In this document: positions 26,446 to 34,274 of the stretch, in pieces | Layout: each line of letters starts with the position of its first letter | Numbering within the stretch: the stretch's first letter is position 1 | Assembly: GCF_001280425.1 (NCBI RefSeq) | Contig: NZ_LIUF01000002.1 | Span: forward strand, 62,001-126,000 | DNA length: 64,000 nucleotides | Source: Haloarcula rubripromontorii | Lineage (GTDB): Archaea; Halobacteriota; Halobacteria; Halobacteriales; Haloarculaceae | Reading direction: 5' to 3' | The notes under the pieces: generated by a model | Database searches by the model: none | Told to the model about the DNA's origin: nothing | What the model saw: only the letters and a program-made list of their open reading frames with translations | Translations under genes and position numbers: made by a program

Positions 26446-26925
26446 TTATGCGTCAGGTCCGCTGTCCTGTGCTAGCGTCGCAGAGTTATCTCCTTCTTGA
26501 GTTTCGTATACAACTCGAACATTGTAGTCACTTGGAACTCCTCCATCGGCTGTGTCACCAAGACGAGCAGAACTTCCGGCGGTTACCTCTGAATCGGAGT
26601 TGACGCTTCCACCAACTGAGGTCCAGTCACCGGTATTTGAAGCGCCAGTACCGGTATTGTTATCCATATTACTGCCACGAACATACAGCTCGTTCGGACT
26701 GATCGTGTCACCACCGTCGTGCGTAATAGTTAACGCCCGCTGTTCGCCGCCCTCATAGTCAAATGAGAAACTGGCCTGCGGAGTTGCCTGTTGAGCTTGG
26801 TCACCGAGACCAAGCACGAACGATGCGATAACAGCTGCAAGAATTACTGTGATTGCGACCATCAGGATAACACCGATAACCGGGGAGACGGCGTCATCAT
26901 CACGGAATAGTTCTTTCAAATCCAT
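26446..26925 (-). CDS. Type IV pilin-like protein
   Basis: A 159-residue archaeal type IV pilin: the N-terminus DDDAVSPVIGVILMVAITVI is the processing site and hydrophobic helix of the Pilin_N (DUF1628) family, followed by an acidic beta-rich domain. A prepilin peptidase (PibD) site is inferred. A strong minus-strand promoter (ttttaatatg, about 40 nt upstream) precedes a short leader. It lies directly upstream of the virus structural operon but with its own promoter, so it may be cargo that changes the host surface, or a virion component. Confidence 0.85.
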   Translation of the reverse strand: MDLKELFRDDDAVSPVIGVILMVAITVILAAVIASFVLGLGDQAQQATPQASFSFDYEGGEQRALTITHDGGDTISPNELYVRGSNMDNNTGTGASNTGDWTSVGGSVNSDSEVTAGSSARLGDTADGGVPSDYNVRVVYETQEGDNSATLAQDSGPDA

Positions 26926-27420
26926 TGCGATTACTCAACATCTGTATATCATATTAAAACCAATTTACTGTTAGTGTAACATTTCGCCGCTCAGCCTTAG
27001 CTTGAAACCAATATAGAACGGGTTGAAAGTGTGCGTCAAGGGGGGCCTGGATCTGACCCCCTGGTTTGGAGACCAGTATTACCCTTTTGATTTCAGCGGG
27101 AACCAACCCGCAAATGGCCGTTTGGCGGATTTTCTAATATTAATTCCGGTTCTAAAATACTACAAGGCAGGCTTGAACTCAATATAACACTACACAATCC
27201 GATTTTCACTGAACCCACGGGGTCGCAGCTCGAAGATCGTGCTCGACGCGATATGCACACGAGCGGGTACTGGCCGTGTGCATACTCGAAACCAATCGGG
27301 TAGGAACGTCGATGTGATCGTGCTACGATGGGCATGGGCCGCGGCGGTCTTTATCAGTAATCGGTCTTCGAGTTAGTCGAGAATACCTGTCTTTTGACCT
27401 CGTGTTCACGAGCAGGTGGT
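26926..27420. other. Intergenic region with three consecutive hairpins
   Basis: About 495 bp between the divergent pilin and DUF7692-like genes. Near the left it has the pilin promoter. Hairpins aggggg/ccccct (27039-27062), ctggt/accag (27061-27076) and gcggg/cccgc (27096-27111) follow each other. The rest shows no gene. These may be replication or packaging signals. Confidence 0.45.
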
Positions 27421-27675
27421 ATGCGAATCCGCGAAGACGGTAAGCACGCGCACCGCACGGACACTATAGAGCAAGCCGCCGAGTTCTGGGAGTGCAACAA
27501 GACGAAGGCACTCATGCGCTCTGCTGAGTTCTCTTGGCGAATCGAAGAACGAATACAAACCGTACTTTGTCGAGATGATCTTACCATTCAACAGAAGCGG
27601 GAGATCGCCGATACACTGAGTGTACCAGGAACCTATGAAATTGAGGCTACGCAGTTAATCACTACTGAGAAATAG
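27421..27675 (+). CDS. DUF7692-like small protein
   Basis: An 84-residue helical protein, beginning MRIREDGKHAHRTDTIEQAA. The pattern MRIR-x-DGK, a helical EFWECNKTKALM, and IQTVLCRDDLTIQQKREIADTLS resembles a haloarchaeal family seen on many integrated elements (DUF7692 as far as I recall). Probably a ribbon-helix-helix-like DNA-binding protein; unproven. The start at 27421 was chosen over an upstream frame extension of low quality. Confidence 0.65.
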   Translation: MRIREDGKHAHRTDTIEQAAEFWECNKTKALMRSAEFSWRIEERIQTVLCRDDLTIQQKREIADTLSVPGTYEIEATQLITTEK

Positions 27676-27697
27676 CCACTCTAAGCTCTTCTCACAA

Positions 27698-28465
27698 TCA
27701 TTCTTGTATGAGTTTGAATTGAACGTCTTCCTCCTTCGATATAACAATGAAATCTGACATAAGGTATTGGACAAATATACTCCTGTACTTCGCTCGCATT
27801 GTTCTGAATATCTTATAACCGCTGCCGAATATTAGGACGGATCCGAGGCCGATCAGCACTGGATCAATGCCGTAATTTCCTAAAATTGTCGTAGAATCCA
27901 TTACCTCAACTGAATCAGAGGTTCCTGATACCAATATCGCATATCCATAGTAAATAGTGGCTAAAAATGACGAAACAACCCACATACTACCATAAAAGTC
28001 GTAAATAGCTTGGAATGTCCGTGACCGTCCCCGTGAGTCAATGTGCACCTTTGATCGGACTAACGAGTAAAGCATATCAATATCTTCGGAGTGCTCGCCT
28101 TTCTCAAGATTGGCCAGCTTATTAGGGAGGTCTGTCTCGTCGAAGTGAGAAATACACTCTCGATAGAATTGACCAACCAAATCATCAGTCAACTCGGTCG
28201 GGTTGAATAGCTCTTGAATGAATTCATCTCTGTGTGTTGTTGCACCTCCACGCTTTTCTAAGAATAAACGCGCTGCGTGGACAGAGCGTCCAAGCACAAC
28301 GCCACCGATAATAAGGACCGCGACCGCGGCCGCAGCAGGGAAGCTAACGCTGTTCGGTAGGAGTGGGACTATCGCCAAAATAACTGTAGCACCAGGGATG
28401 AAAATGCTAAAGAAGTCATATAGATCAAGTTGTTTAGTCCCCTGTCCGATCATGTATTTGGGCAA
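27698..28465 (-). CDS. Multi-TM membrane protein, cargo
   Basis: A 255-residue protein with two N-terminal helices (FIPGATVILAIVPLL, AAAAVAVLIIGGVVLGRS) and two later ones (MWVVSSFLATIYYGYAIL, IDPVLIGLGSVLIFGSG), with a charged cytoplasmic middle region. It is AT-rich compared with the virus genes and converges with the DUF7692-like gene. No family recognised. Its placement between structural and lysogeny modules suggests a lysogenic conversion or superinfection-exclusion gene (inference only). Confidence 0.65.
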   Translation of the reverse strand: MPKYMIGQGTKQLDLYDFFSIFIPGATVILAIVPLLPNSVSFPAAAAVAVLIIGGVVLGRSVHAARLFLEKRGGATTHRDEFIQELFNPTELTDDLVGQFYRECISHFDETDLPNKLANLEKGEHSEDIDMLYSLVRSKVHIDSRGRSRTFQAIYDFYGSMWVVSSFLATIYYGYAILVSGTSDSVEVMDSTTILGNYGIDPVLIGLGSVLIFGSGYKIFRTMRAKYRSIFVQYLMSDFIVISKEEDVQFKLIQE

Positions 28466-28589
28466 GTGTACGTTGCGGGCAAAAGCCCATCGGTAATTAT
28501 AATGTCATGGAGTGGCATGATTTTGGTAGGAAGTTCAAAGAAGTTAACAAAGTGTATTGAGAGCGTACAAGCAGGCACTCTACCAGAAA

Positions 28590-28802
28590 ATGTCCACAGA
28601 CTCCCAGTCCCGTAGGAAAAACAAGCTATTTGGTGGAATCCTCCGGGTCTTTGACCAGACGCTCCTCAAAATCGTGCCGCTGGCGTTAGTCGCCATGGTT
28701 ATACTACTGCTTTCGGATTATGCACGAGAATTAGGAGCATATTTTTTATTCGGAGCAGTAATTGGTGCTGTGATTTGGGCGACCTACGATGTGCTACAAT
28801 AA
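28590..28802 (+). CDS. Small two-TM membrane protein
   Basis: A 70-residue protein with two adjacent transmembrane helices (IVPLALVAMVILLLSDY and AYFLFGAVIGAVIWATYDV) and a basic N-terminus. It is divergent from the membrane cargo protein. The ATG at 28590 was preferred to an upstream in-frame ATG (28557), which adds a low-quality extension. Function unknown; an accessory or lysis-like protein is possible. Confidence 0.55.
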   Translation: MSTDSQSRRKNKLFGGILRVFDQTLLKIVPLALVAMVILLLSDYARELGAYFLFGAVIGAVIWATYDVLQ

Positions 28803-28919
28803 GCACATAACATATTCTTATTGCACATTGTGCTGATGAAGTCAGTCTATAGCCGAATCAGTAGCTAATGTCCTTGAGGTATGGAATACCTCGCTGTTTC
28901 ACTCTGAGACGTTCCATTT

Positions 28920-29213
28920 TCACCCTCTCAGAACTTTCTTGGCTGATGGCCACGGCTGATTACTGGCATCTAACTGACCTTCCAGATACCGTAGCCCGTA
29001 TCCTGTGATATCGTAGTTCTGGAACTGACGAGTCAACGGTTCGATCATCTGTGCGTACGTAAGCATCCGACAGCGTTCACGCACACGGCCTACAGAGGCA
29101 CGGAGCGATACCTTCTCCGCAATATATCGTGGTGATGACCACCCCTCGGCTTTCAGTATTTCGAGGATTCGTTCATCGAGCGGGACCATCCATTTGGCGG
29201 GCTTGCGTGACAT
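28920..29213 (-). CDS. PhiH1 repressor-like winged-helix protein
   Basis: A 97-residue protein with a winged helix typical of haloarchaeal virus repressors: WMVPLDERILEILKAEGWSSPRYIAEKV, SVGRVRERCRMLTYAQMIEPL, then YDITGYGLRYLEGQLD. It is second in a leftward operon, 17 nt after the related 108-residue gene. It probably controls provirus lysogeny. Confidence 0.8.
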   Translation of the reverse strand: MSRKPAKWMVPLDERILEILKAEGWSSPRYIAEKVSLRASVGRVRERCRMLTYAQMIEPLTRQFQNYDITGYGLRYLEGQLDASNQPWPSAKKVLRG

Positions 29214-29230
29214 GGTTCAGGGCAACGTCG

Positions 29231-29557
29231 TCAACTGTTGATACCGGGACCGTCAGCCGCATCTGCACCATTTTCTTCGTCGGAAGATCCGCCACCGTTG
29301 ATGTAGCGTTCCCTTTCAGCGTCGTATTTTTCTTCGAGATACGCTTCTCCTTCATCAGTTAGGACGTAAACTCCGTTTCCGAGAGGGCGGAGGAGATCGT
29401 GTTCGCCAAGTTTCTGGAGTCGGCGAGAAACCGTTGACTGGGCAATATGGATTTCCTCTCGCTTTGCGAGCTCCGTTGAGGTTCCTGATTCCTCTTCGCG
29501 GATTATCTCCAGTATTCGGTCATCCCAGATAGTCATCCAAGATCCTGACTGACGCAT
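29231..29557 (-). CDS. PhiH1 repressor-like winged-helix protein
   Basis: A 108-residue protein with the same architecture as its downstream neighbour: WMTIWDDRILEIIREEESGTSTELAKR, the recognition helix AQSTVSRRLQKLGEHDLL and a YVLTDEGEAYLEEKY wing, followed by an acidic tail. A gaaataagat box about 30 nt upstream supports the start at 29557 (leaderless or nearly so). Divergent from the integrase operon, it is a likely master repressor acting on the palindromes upstream. Confidence 0.82.
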   Translation of the reverse strand: MRQSGSWMTIWDDRILEIIREEESGTSTELAKREEIHIAQSTVSRRLQKLGEHDLLRPLGNGVYVLTDEGEAYLEEKYDAERERYINGGGSSDEENGADAADGPGINS

Positions 29558-29619
29558 TCATGTCCCACAAGAGTATAGACTATCTTATTTCTCACTAACA
29601 ATTCGAATTAAGGCCACCA

Positions 29620-29633
29620 ATGCATTTATGCAT
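29620..29633. promoter_or_regulatory. Tandem ATGCAT palindromes in the lysogeny control region
   Basis: atgcat-tt-atgcat forms a 14-bp palindrome, midway between the divergent repressor and integrase operons. Candidate operator for the winged-helix repressors. Confidence 0.5.
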
Positions 29634-29703
29634 AATCGGCCTGTTTATGGATATGCGAAGCACCTGATTCGGTCGAAGATGACTCTCCTTGGTTCGTGAC
29701 GAA

Positions 29704-29726
29704 CGGGCGGTCTGGTACACCGCCCG
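29704..29726. promoter_or_regulatory. 8-bp hairpin upstream of the small zinc protein
   Basis: cgggcggt/accgcccg form a perfect stem with a 7-nt loop, followed by aaaa, about 27 nt before the start of the 67-residue gene. It may be an operator or a transcript leader structure. Confidence 0.4.
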
Positions 29727-29753
29727 AAAAGGTGGCTTCGCGCTCTGTAGACC

Positions 29754-29957
29754 ATGAGCGAATCCACCATTACGGGGCTACAGCCCCGCACGAACACTGA
29801 AGCATCGCAATCGAATAGTTCTGACGACGGCAGTTGCGCCACCTGTCGAGCTGACGCTGACGGGATTGATGCACGGACCCTCAAGCCGACCTGTTCAGAC
29901 TGTGCGGCCCGCAGCTCTGACGATGGGCGACCAGTGTGCGGAGGTGAGAAGGCGTGA
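29754..29957 (+). CDS. Small zinc-finger protein upstream of the integrase
   Basis: A 67-residue protein with CATC near residue 29 and CSDC near residue 48 (plus CGG near the end), a small zinc knuckle on a Ser/Asp-rich scaffold. It overlaps the integrase start (GTGA), so the two are coupled. It could be a directionality factor or regulator of the integrase; not proven. Confidence 0.65.
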   Translation: MSESTITGLQPRTNTEASQSNSSDDGSCATCRADADGIDARTLKPTCSDCAARSSDDGRPVCGGEKA

Positions 29958-30991
29958 GTAACGATCTCCAACCACTGGAACCGGGCCGCGCTATCAGTAT
30001 GTACCTCAAGGCCCGGCAGGACGAACTAACCGAATCGACGATACAGTCACAGGAGTACCGTCTGGAAGCATTCGAACAGTTCTGCCGCGAGGAAGGTATT
30101 GAGAACCTGAACGACCTTTCGGGGCGGGACCTGTACGCCTATCGCGTCTGGCGACGGGAGGGGAACGGGAAAGAGCGAGAGAGCATCGAGCCCATCACCC
30201 TTCGAGGCCAGCTGGCGACAGTCCGCTCGTTCCTTCGCTTCGCTGCCGAAGTGGATGCCGTTCCAGAGAATCTTCGAACCAAAGTCCCGCTTCCGACGAT
30301 CAACGGCGCTGGTGAGGTGAGTGCATCCACGCTCGACCCTGAGCGTGCCGATGTAATTCTCGACTACCTACAGATGTACAAGTACGCGTCGAGGACTCAC
30401 GTCATCGCCCTTCTGCTGTGGCATACCGGTGCGCGTATGGGCGCGATTCGTGGGCTGGATATCGATGATTGCGAGCTCGAAGCGAGTGACCCTGGTATCG
30501 AGTTCGTCCATCGCCCACAGTCCGACACGCCGCTGAAGAACGGCGAGAAGGGACAACGCTGGAACGCTATCAGCGAACACGTTGCTACCGTCGTACAGGA
30601 CTACATTGACGGTCCCCGTGAATCGGTTTTTGACGAACACGGCCGCCGTCCGCTCATCACGACTCAGCAGGGGCGTGCCTCCACGTCGACGTTCCGGATG
30701 ACGATGTACAGGGTCACTCGGCCGTGCTGGCGGGGAGCGGAATGCCCGCATGACCGTGATCCGGAAGAGTGCGAAGCTACGTCCAACAAGAAGGCCTCAA
30801 CGTGTCCGTCCGCTCGGTCACCACATGACGTTCGGAGTGGCAGAGTCACCGCGTATCGGCGTGAGGATGTCCCGCGCCGTGTGGTGTCGGACCGACTGAA
30901 CGCGAGCGACCAGATTCTCGACAAGCATTACGACCGCCGTGGCGAGCGTGAGAAGTCCGAACAGCGCCGCGATTACCTCCCTGAGGTGTAA
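29954..30991 (+). CDS. Tyrosine recombinase / integrase of the provirus
   Basis: A 345-residue integrase with an N-terminal SAM-like domain (LDEL...TIQSQEYRLEAFEQFCR) and a catalytic domain. Catalytic parts visible are TGARMGAIRGL (Arg I), a Lys hairpin after LKNGEKGQRW, SPHDVRSGRV (HxxR box) and the Tyr nucleophile in ILDKHYDRR. GTG start overlapping the upstream stop. It ends about 50 nt before the right att repeat, the usual arrangement for an integrase acting on a tRNA 3' end. Confidence 0.92.
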   Translation: MSNDLQPLEPGRAISMYLKARQDELTESTIQSQEYRLEAFEQFCREEGIENLNDLSGRDLYAYRVWRREGNGKERESIEPITLRGQLATVRSFLRFAAEVDAVPENLRTKVPLPTINGAGEVSASTLDPERADVILDYLQMYKYASRTHVIALLLWHTGARMGAIRGLDIDDCELEASDPGIEFVHRPQSDTPLKNGEKGQRWNAISEHVATVVQDYIDGPRESVFDEHGRRPLITTQQGRASTSTFRMTMYRVTRPCWRGAECPHDRDPEECEATSNKKASTCPSARSPHDVRSGRVTAYRREDVPRRVVSDRLNASDQILDKHYDRRGEREKSEQRRDYLPEV

Positions 30992-31040
30992 CAATGACTC
31001 ATCGACTTACTTTCAGTAACCGCAGGACGGAACCGCGAAA

Positions 31041-31054
31041 CCGGCAGGGCCCAT
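31041..31054. repeat. attR of the provirus (14-bp direct repeat)
   Basis: Exact copy of ccggcagggcccat at 16871-16884. The sequence that follows is presumably the original trailer of the interrupted CAT tRNA. Confidence 0.9.
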
Positions 31055-31145
31055 TTCTGTTGTCTCGAAGCCGCGTATAAGAGAGCTATCTGCTGAACCG
31101 AATGGCCCTATCGCTTCGGGATCGCTCTCGCTCGCGGTCCGCTGC

Positions 31146-31556
31146 TCACTCGTCGACGACCACGACCTTGACCTGCTGGACGCCACCGATGGCCCGGAGT
31201 CGGTTGGCCAACTCCGTGATCGTGTCGCCCGCGCCCTCGACGACTAGCGTCTCCATACAGGTGTCGTGGGAGAGGTGGATGTGCTGCACGGAGGTGATGA
31301 TGTCGGCCATTTCGTGTTGGACGGTCTGGAGTTCGTCAGCGATGCCCGAGACGTGGTGGTCGTGGACGATGACGATGGTCCCGTGGTGGTGTTGCTCGTC
31401 GCCGGATTCCCATTCGTAGGCCGCAAAGAAGTCGCGTAGCGAGTCGCGTATCGCCTCCGACCGACTCGCGTATTCCCATTCGTCGACGATGCCGTCGAGT
31501 CGGTCGACCATCGACGATGGAAGTGTCAGGCTGATCCGGTCGAGATCCTCACTCAT
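31146..31556 (-). CDS. nikR: Nickel-responsive regulator NikR
   Basis: A 136-residue NikR. The N-terminal ribbon-helix-helix ISLTLPSSMVDRLDGIVDEWEYASRSEAIRDSLRDFF is followed by an ACT-type nickel-binding domain with the His-rich segment HHHGTIVIVHDHHVSG and the downstream VQHIHLSHDTCMETLVVEG. All nickel-ligand positions (His, His, His, Cys) appear present. It is divergent from the ECF transporter operon, with which it shares the promoter region. Confidence 0.93.
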   Translation of the reverse strand: MSEDLDRISLTLPSSMVDRLDGIVDEWEYASRSEAIRDSLRDFFAAYEWESGDEQHHHGTIVIVHDHHVSGIADELQTVQHEMADIITSVQHIHLSHDTCMETLVVEGAGDTITELANRLRAIGGVQQVKVVVVDE

Positions 31557-31600
31557 GTGTGCCGATAGGGACGGGCCTGCATATGGGTATCCGGGCTTCG

Positions 31601-31650
31601 GTAATACTCACCCGCCGTCAGTAATACTGCCCGATGAAAAAGTATTATTA
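31601..31650. promoter_or_regulatory. NikR operator candidate and promoter of the transporter operon
   Basis: Half-sites gtaatact at 31601 and 31621, and agtattat (the inverted form with one mismatch) at 31641, are exactly 20 bp apart. The last overlaps a TATA-like tattatta about 30 nt before the cbiM start, so bound NikR would block transcription. Confidence 0.65.
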
Positions 31651-31676
31651 CATCGCCGGGACCAGACGTGAGTAGT

Positions 31677-32315
31677 ATGCACATTCCGGACGGATATATC
31701 GATCTGCCGCTTGCACTGCTGTTTGGTGCGCTTGCGGTTGTCGTTCTGAGCGTCGCTGCGAAGCGCGTCAACGGTGAGATATCTGATGCGCGCGCACCGT
31801 TGCTCGGCGTCGTCGCGGCGAGCATCTTTGCCGCACAGATGCTCGACTGGCCGATTCCGGGCGGGACTAGCGCCCACTTCGTCGGGGGCGCGTTCGCGGC
31901 GATTCTCCTCGGCCCGCATCTGGGCGCGCTCTGTGTCGCCACTGTCGTCACGATTCAGGCGCTCGTCTTCGGCGATGGCGGGCTCGTGGTGCTTGGCGCG
32001 AACGTGTTCAACATGGCTATCGTCGAGGTGTACGTCGGCTATGCAATCTATCGCCTGCTCGTCCCTTACGGTGAATTTCGCGCTGCCCTCGTCGCGGGGT
32101 GGCTGGGAATCACGGCCGGTGCGCTGACCGCCGCCCTCCAGCTCGGTCTCTCCTCGGCGTTCCAGTACCAGTTGCTGACGACACTGTCGATAATGGGCGT
32201 CGGACACCTCGTGCTAGGGCTGATTGAGGGTGCCATCACCGCCTCGGTGTACCGCTACCTCGCTCGCGCTCGCCCTGACCTCCGGCCCAACGCCGCACCG
32301 GAGGTGAGCGCGTGA
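31677..32315 (+). CDS. cbiM: ECF transporter substrate-binding membrane protein CbiM/NikM
   Basis: A 212-residue, seven-TM substrate-binding component of a nickel or cobalt ECF transporter. The start at 31677 gives the N-terminus MHIPDGYIDLP, and the free Met-His-Ile-Pro N-terminus is essential for metal binding in this family, so this choice is strong. The gene is divergent from nikR, which argues for nickel as substrate. It overlaps the next gene by one base (TGATG). Confidence 0.92.
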   Translation: MHIPDGYIDLPLALLFGALAVVVLSVAAKRVNGEISDARAPLLGVVAASIFAAQMLDWPIPGGTSAHFVGGAFAAILLGPHLGALCVATVVTIQALVFGDGGLVVLGANVFNMAIVEVYVGYAIYRLLVPYGEFRAALVAGWLGITAGALTAALQLGLSSAFQYQLLTTLSIMGVGHLVLGLIEGAITASVYRYLARARPDLRPNAAPEVSA

Positions 32316-32629
32316 TGGCCCCGGAATACCCCGACTGGCTACCCCGTGCGCTCGCCGCGCTACTTGTCCTGACGCTGCTCGCGCCGGTGTTCGGGTGGGC
32401 GGCCGGTCAGGTCGGCTACGCCGAACCGCTGGAAAATGCCGCCGAGGCGACCGGCGCGACAGAACACGCCACCGCCGTCGGAACGGCGCTGTTCCCGGAC
32501 TACGGCGTCCCTGGCCTCGGCGGCGCGACCGGGACGTTCGTGTCGGCTGTCGTCGGGACGGCGCTGACGCTCCTCCTCGGTGCCGTTATCGGACGCGTAC
32601 TCGGAACGGACGCCGACGGACGGCAATAG
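32315..32629 (+). CDS. CbiN-like (PDGLE-type) accessory membrane protein
   Basis: A 104-residue protein with an N-terminal helix (ALAALLVLTLLAPVFGWAAG), a soluble loop with FPDYGVPG, and a C-terminal helix (VSAVVGTALTLLLGAVIG). This is the pattern of the small accessory component of CbiMNQO/NikMNQO transporters. An ATG overlapping the cbiM stop was chosen over a GTG 3 nt earlier. Confidence 0.78.
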   Translation: MAPEYPDWLPRALAALLVLTLLAPVFGWAAGQVGYAEPLENAAEATGATEHATAVGTALFPDYGVPGLGGATGTFVSAVVGTALTLLLGAVIGRVLGTDADGRQ

Positions 32630-32632
32630 CGC

Positions 32633-33427
32633 ATGTCCGGCAGGGACCTGCTCGACCGAACGATCGCAGCCATTGCGGCCAGCGCCCAGTGGTTCCTGCT
32701 TGCTGAGGAGCTGCCGGATCGAGACGGGTTCCTCCAGGCCGTTACGCCGACGGTCAAGCTCGTCGGTATCGCGACGCTCGTCGCGCTTACCGTGACACAG
32801 CAGGCGCTGGCAGTCGTCAGCGCGCTCGCGCTCCTCGCGACGGCGCTTGCGGCTATTTCTCGGGTACCTCTCCGTACTTTTCTGGGTCGCCTGACCGGCC
32901 CACCGGTGTTTGCGTTCGTCGTCGTCGCCCCGCAAGCGTTCCTGATGCATGGCCCCTCGCTGGGTTCGCTCCCCCTCTCGGCCGCTGGCGTCGACTATGT
33001 GCTCACGTTCGCCGTCCGCGTAACTGCGTGTGTCGGCTTTCTGTCTGTGCTGTTGTTGACGACTCGTTTCGCCGACCTGCTGGCGGCGTTTCGCCGGCTT
33101 CGGGTCCCGTCGATTGTCGTTTCGCTGCTCGGAATCACGTATCGCTATCTCCTCCTCTTTTTTGCTGAACTCGAACGCATGGTCCGGGCTCGACGGAGCC
33201 GGACCATCGCCGAGCCGAGCCTCCGCCGGAACTGGCGCGATTCGGGACACTTCGTCGGCTCGTTTCTCGTCCGGAGCTTAGAGCGTGGGGAGCGGGTCCA
33301 GCGGGCCGCCCGCGCCCGCGGCGGCACTGGCCCGACGCCGGCACAGCCCCGGAAACCGCTCGGGCGGGCCGATCTCACCTTCGGTCTGATCGTCGCATTC
33401 GCTGTCGCGGTGGTGGTGGTCGCGTGA
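32633..33427 (+). CDS. cbiQ: ECF transporter T component CbiQ
   Basis: A 264-residue membrane protein with several transmembrane helices and the T-component motifs near the C-terminus (ARRSRTI and ERGERVQRAARARG) that couple to the ATPases. It follows the small accessory gene by 3 nt and overlaps cbiO by 4 nt. Confidence 0.9.
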   Translation: MSGRDLLDRTIAAIAASAQWFLLAEELPDRDGFLQAVTPTVKLVGIATLVALTVTQQALAVVSALALLATALAAISRVPLRTFLGRLTGPPVFAFVVVAPQAFLMHGPSLGSLPLSAAGVDYVLTFAVRVTACVGFLSVLLLTTRFADLLAAFRRLRVPSIVVSLLGITYRYLLLFFAELERMVRARRSRTIAEPSLRRNWRDSGHFVGSFLVRSLERGERVQRAARARGGTGPTPAQPRKPLGRADLTFGLIVAFAVAVVVVA

Positions 33428-34236
33428 CCGCTATCGAGGCCACCGACCTCCGCTACGCCTACCCTGACGGGACGCTGGCCGTCGACGGCGTCGACGCATC
33501 CATCGAGCGCGGCGAGCGTGTGGCACTGCTCGGTCCGAACGGGGCTGGCAAGTCGACGCTGCTGGAACTGCTGGGCGGTCTGGTCGACCCTGACGGCGGG
33601 CAGGTGCGGTACTTCGGGGAGACGACCGACGCAGACACCGTCCGCAGCCGCCTCAGTGTCCTCACGCAGAACCCTGCCGATTACCTGTTCAATCCGACTG
33701 TCCGAGAGGATCTCGCCTACGGGCCGGCACAGCTCGACTGCGACCGTGCGGAAGTCGAGCGCCGCGTCCAGCGAGTCGCGGACCGGCTTGCCCTCAATGG
33801 CCTCCTGTCAAAGCCGCCGTTCCGACTTAGCGGCGGCGAACAGCGCCGAGCCGCTCTTGCAAGCGCACTCACCGTCGAGCCGGACGTGCTGTTGCTCGAT
33901 GAGCCGGTGAGCAACGTCGACGCTGCGAACCGGGGAACGATTCTCGACTTGCTCGACGAACTTGCGGCCGATGGCGTCACGCTCGTCGTCTCGACGCCGG
34001 ACACCGAACTCGTCCCCCACGTCGCCGACCGGGTGCTGTTGCTCGACGATACCGGCGCGGTTGCCGCGAGGGGGACGACCCGACGGATCCTGACCGACAC
34101 CGAGCTACTTCGGGACTGTGACCTGCGCCCGCCACAGGTCGTCAGACTGTTCGAGGGTCGAACAGAGAACGTGCCGTTGACCGTCGACGGGGCTGCCGAA
34201 CGGCTGGATACGGACGGTCCGGATACCGTGGAGTGA
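33424..34236 (+). CDS. cbiO: ECF transporter ATPase CbiO
   Basis: A 270-residue ABC ATPase with Walker A LLGPNGAGKSTLLELL, Q-loop LTQNP, signature LSGGEQRRAALA, Walker B VLLLDEPVSNVD and an H-loop region. GTG start (33424) overlapping cbiQ. It energises the metal uptake system; operon order M-N-Q-O. Confidence 0.93.
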   Translation: MTAIEATDLRYAYPDGTLAVDGVDASIERGERVALLGPNGAGKSTLLELLGGLVDPDGGQVRYFGETTDADTVRSRLSVLTQNPADYLFNPTVREDLAYGPAQLDCDRAEVERRVQRVADRLALNGLLSKPPFRLSGGEQRRAALASALTVEPDVLLLDEPVSNVDAANRGTILDLLDELAADGVTLVVSTPDTELVPHVADRVLLLDDTGAVAARGTTRRILTDTELLRDCDLRPPQVVRLFEGRTENVPLTVDGAAERLDTDGPDTVE

Positions 34237-34274
34237 CAGCTCGGGTCCGGGGACGAACTTCTAACTGGCCGCTG

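Noticed and set aside
27040-27111. Minus-strand segment resembling a tRNA-Trp anticodon arm (loop with CCA)
   Set aside because: The stem gives a 6- or 8-nt loop, no matching acceptor or D arm lies at the right distance, and the hairpins are better explained as independent dyads.
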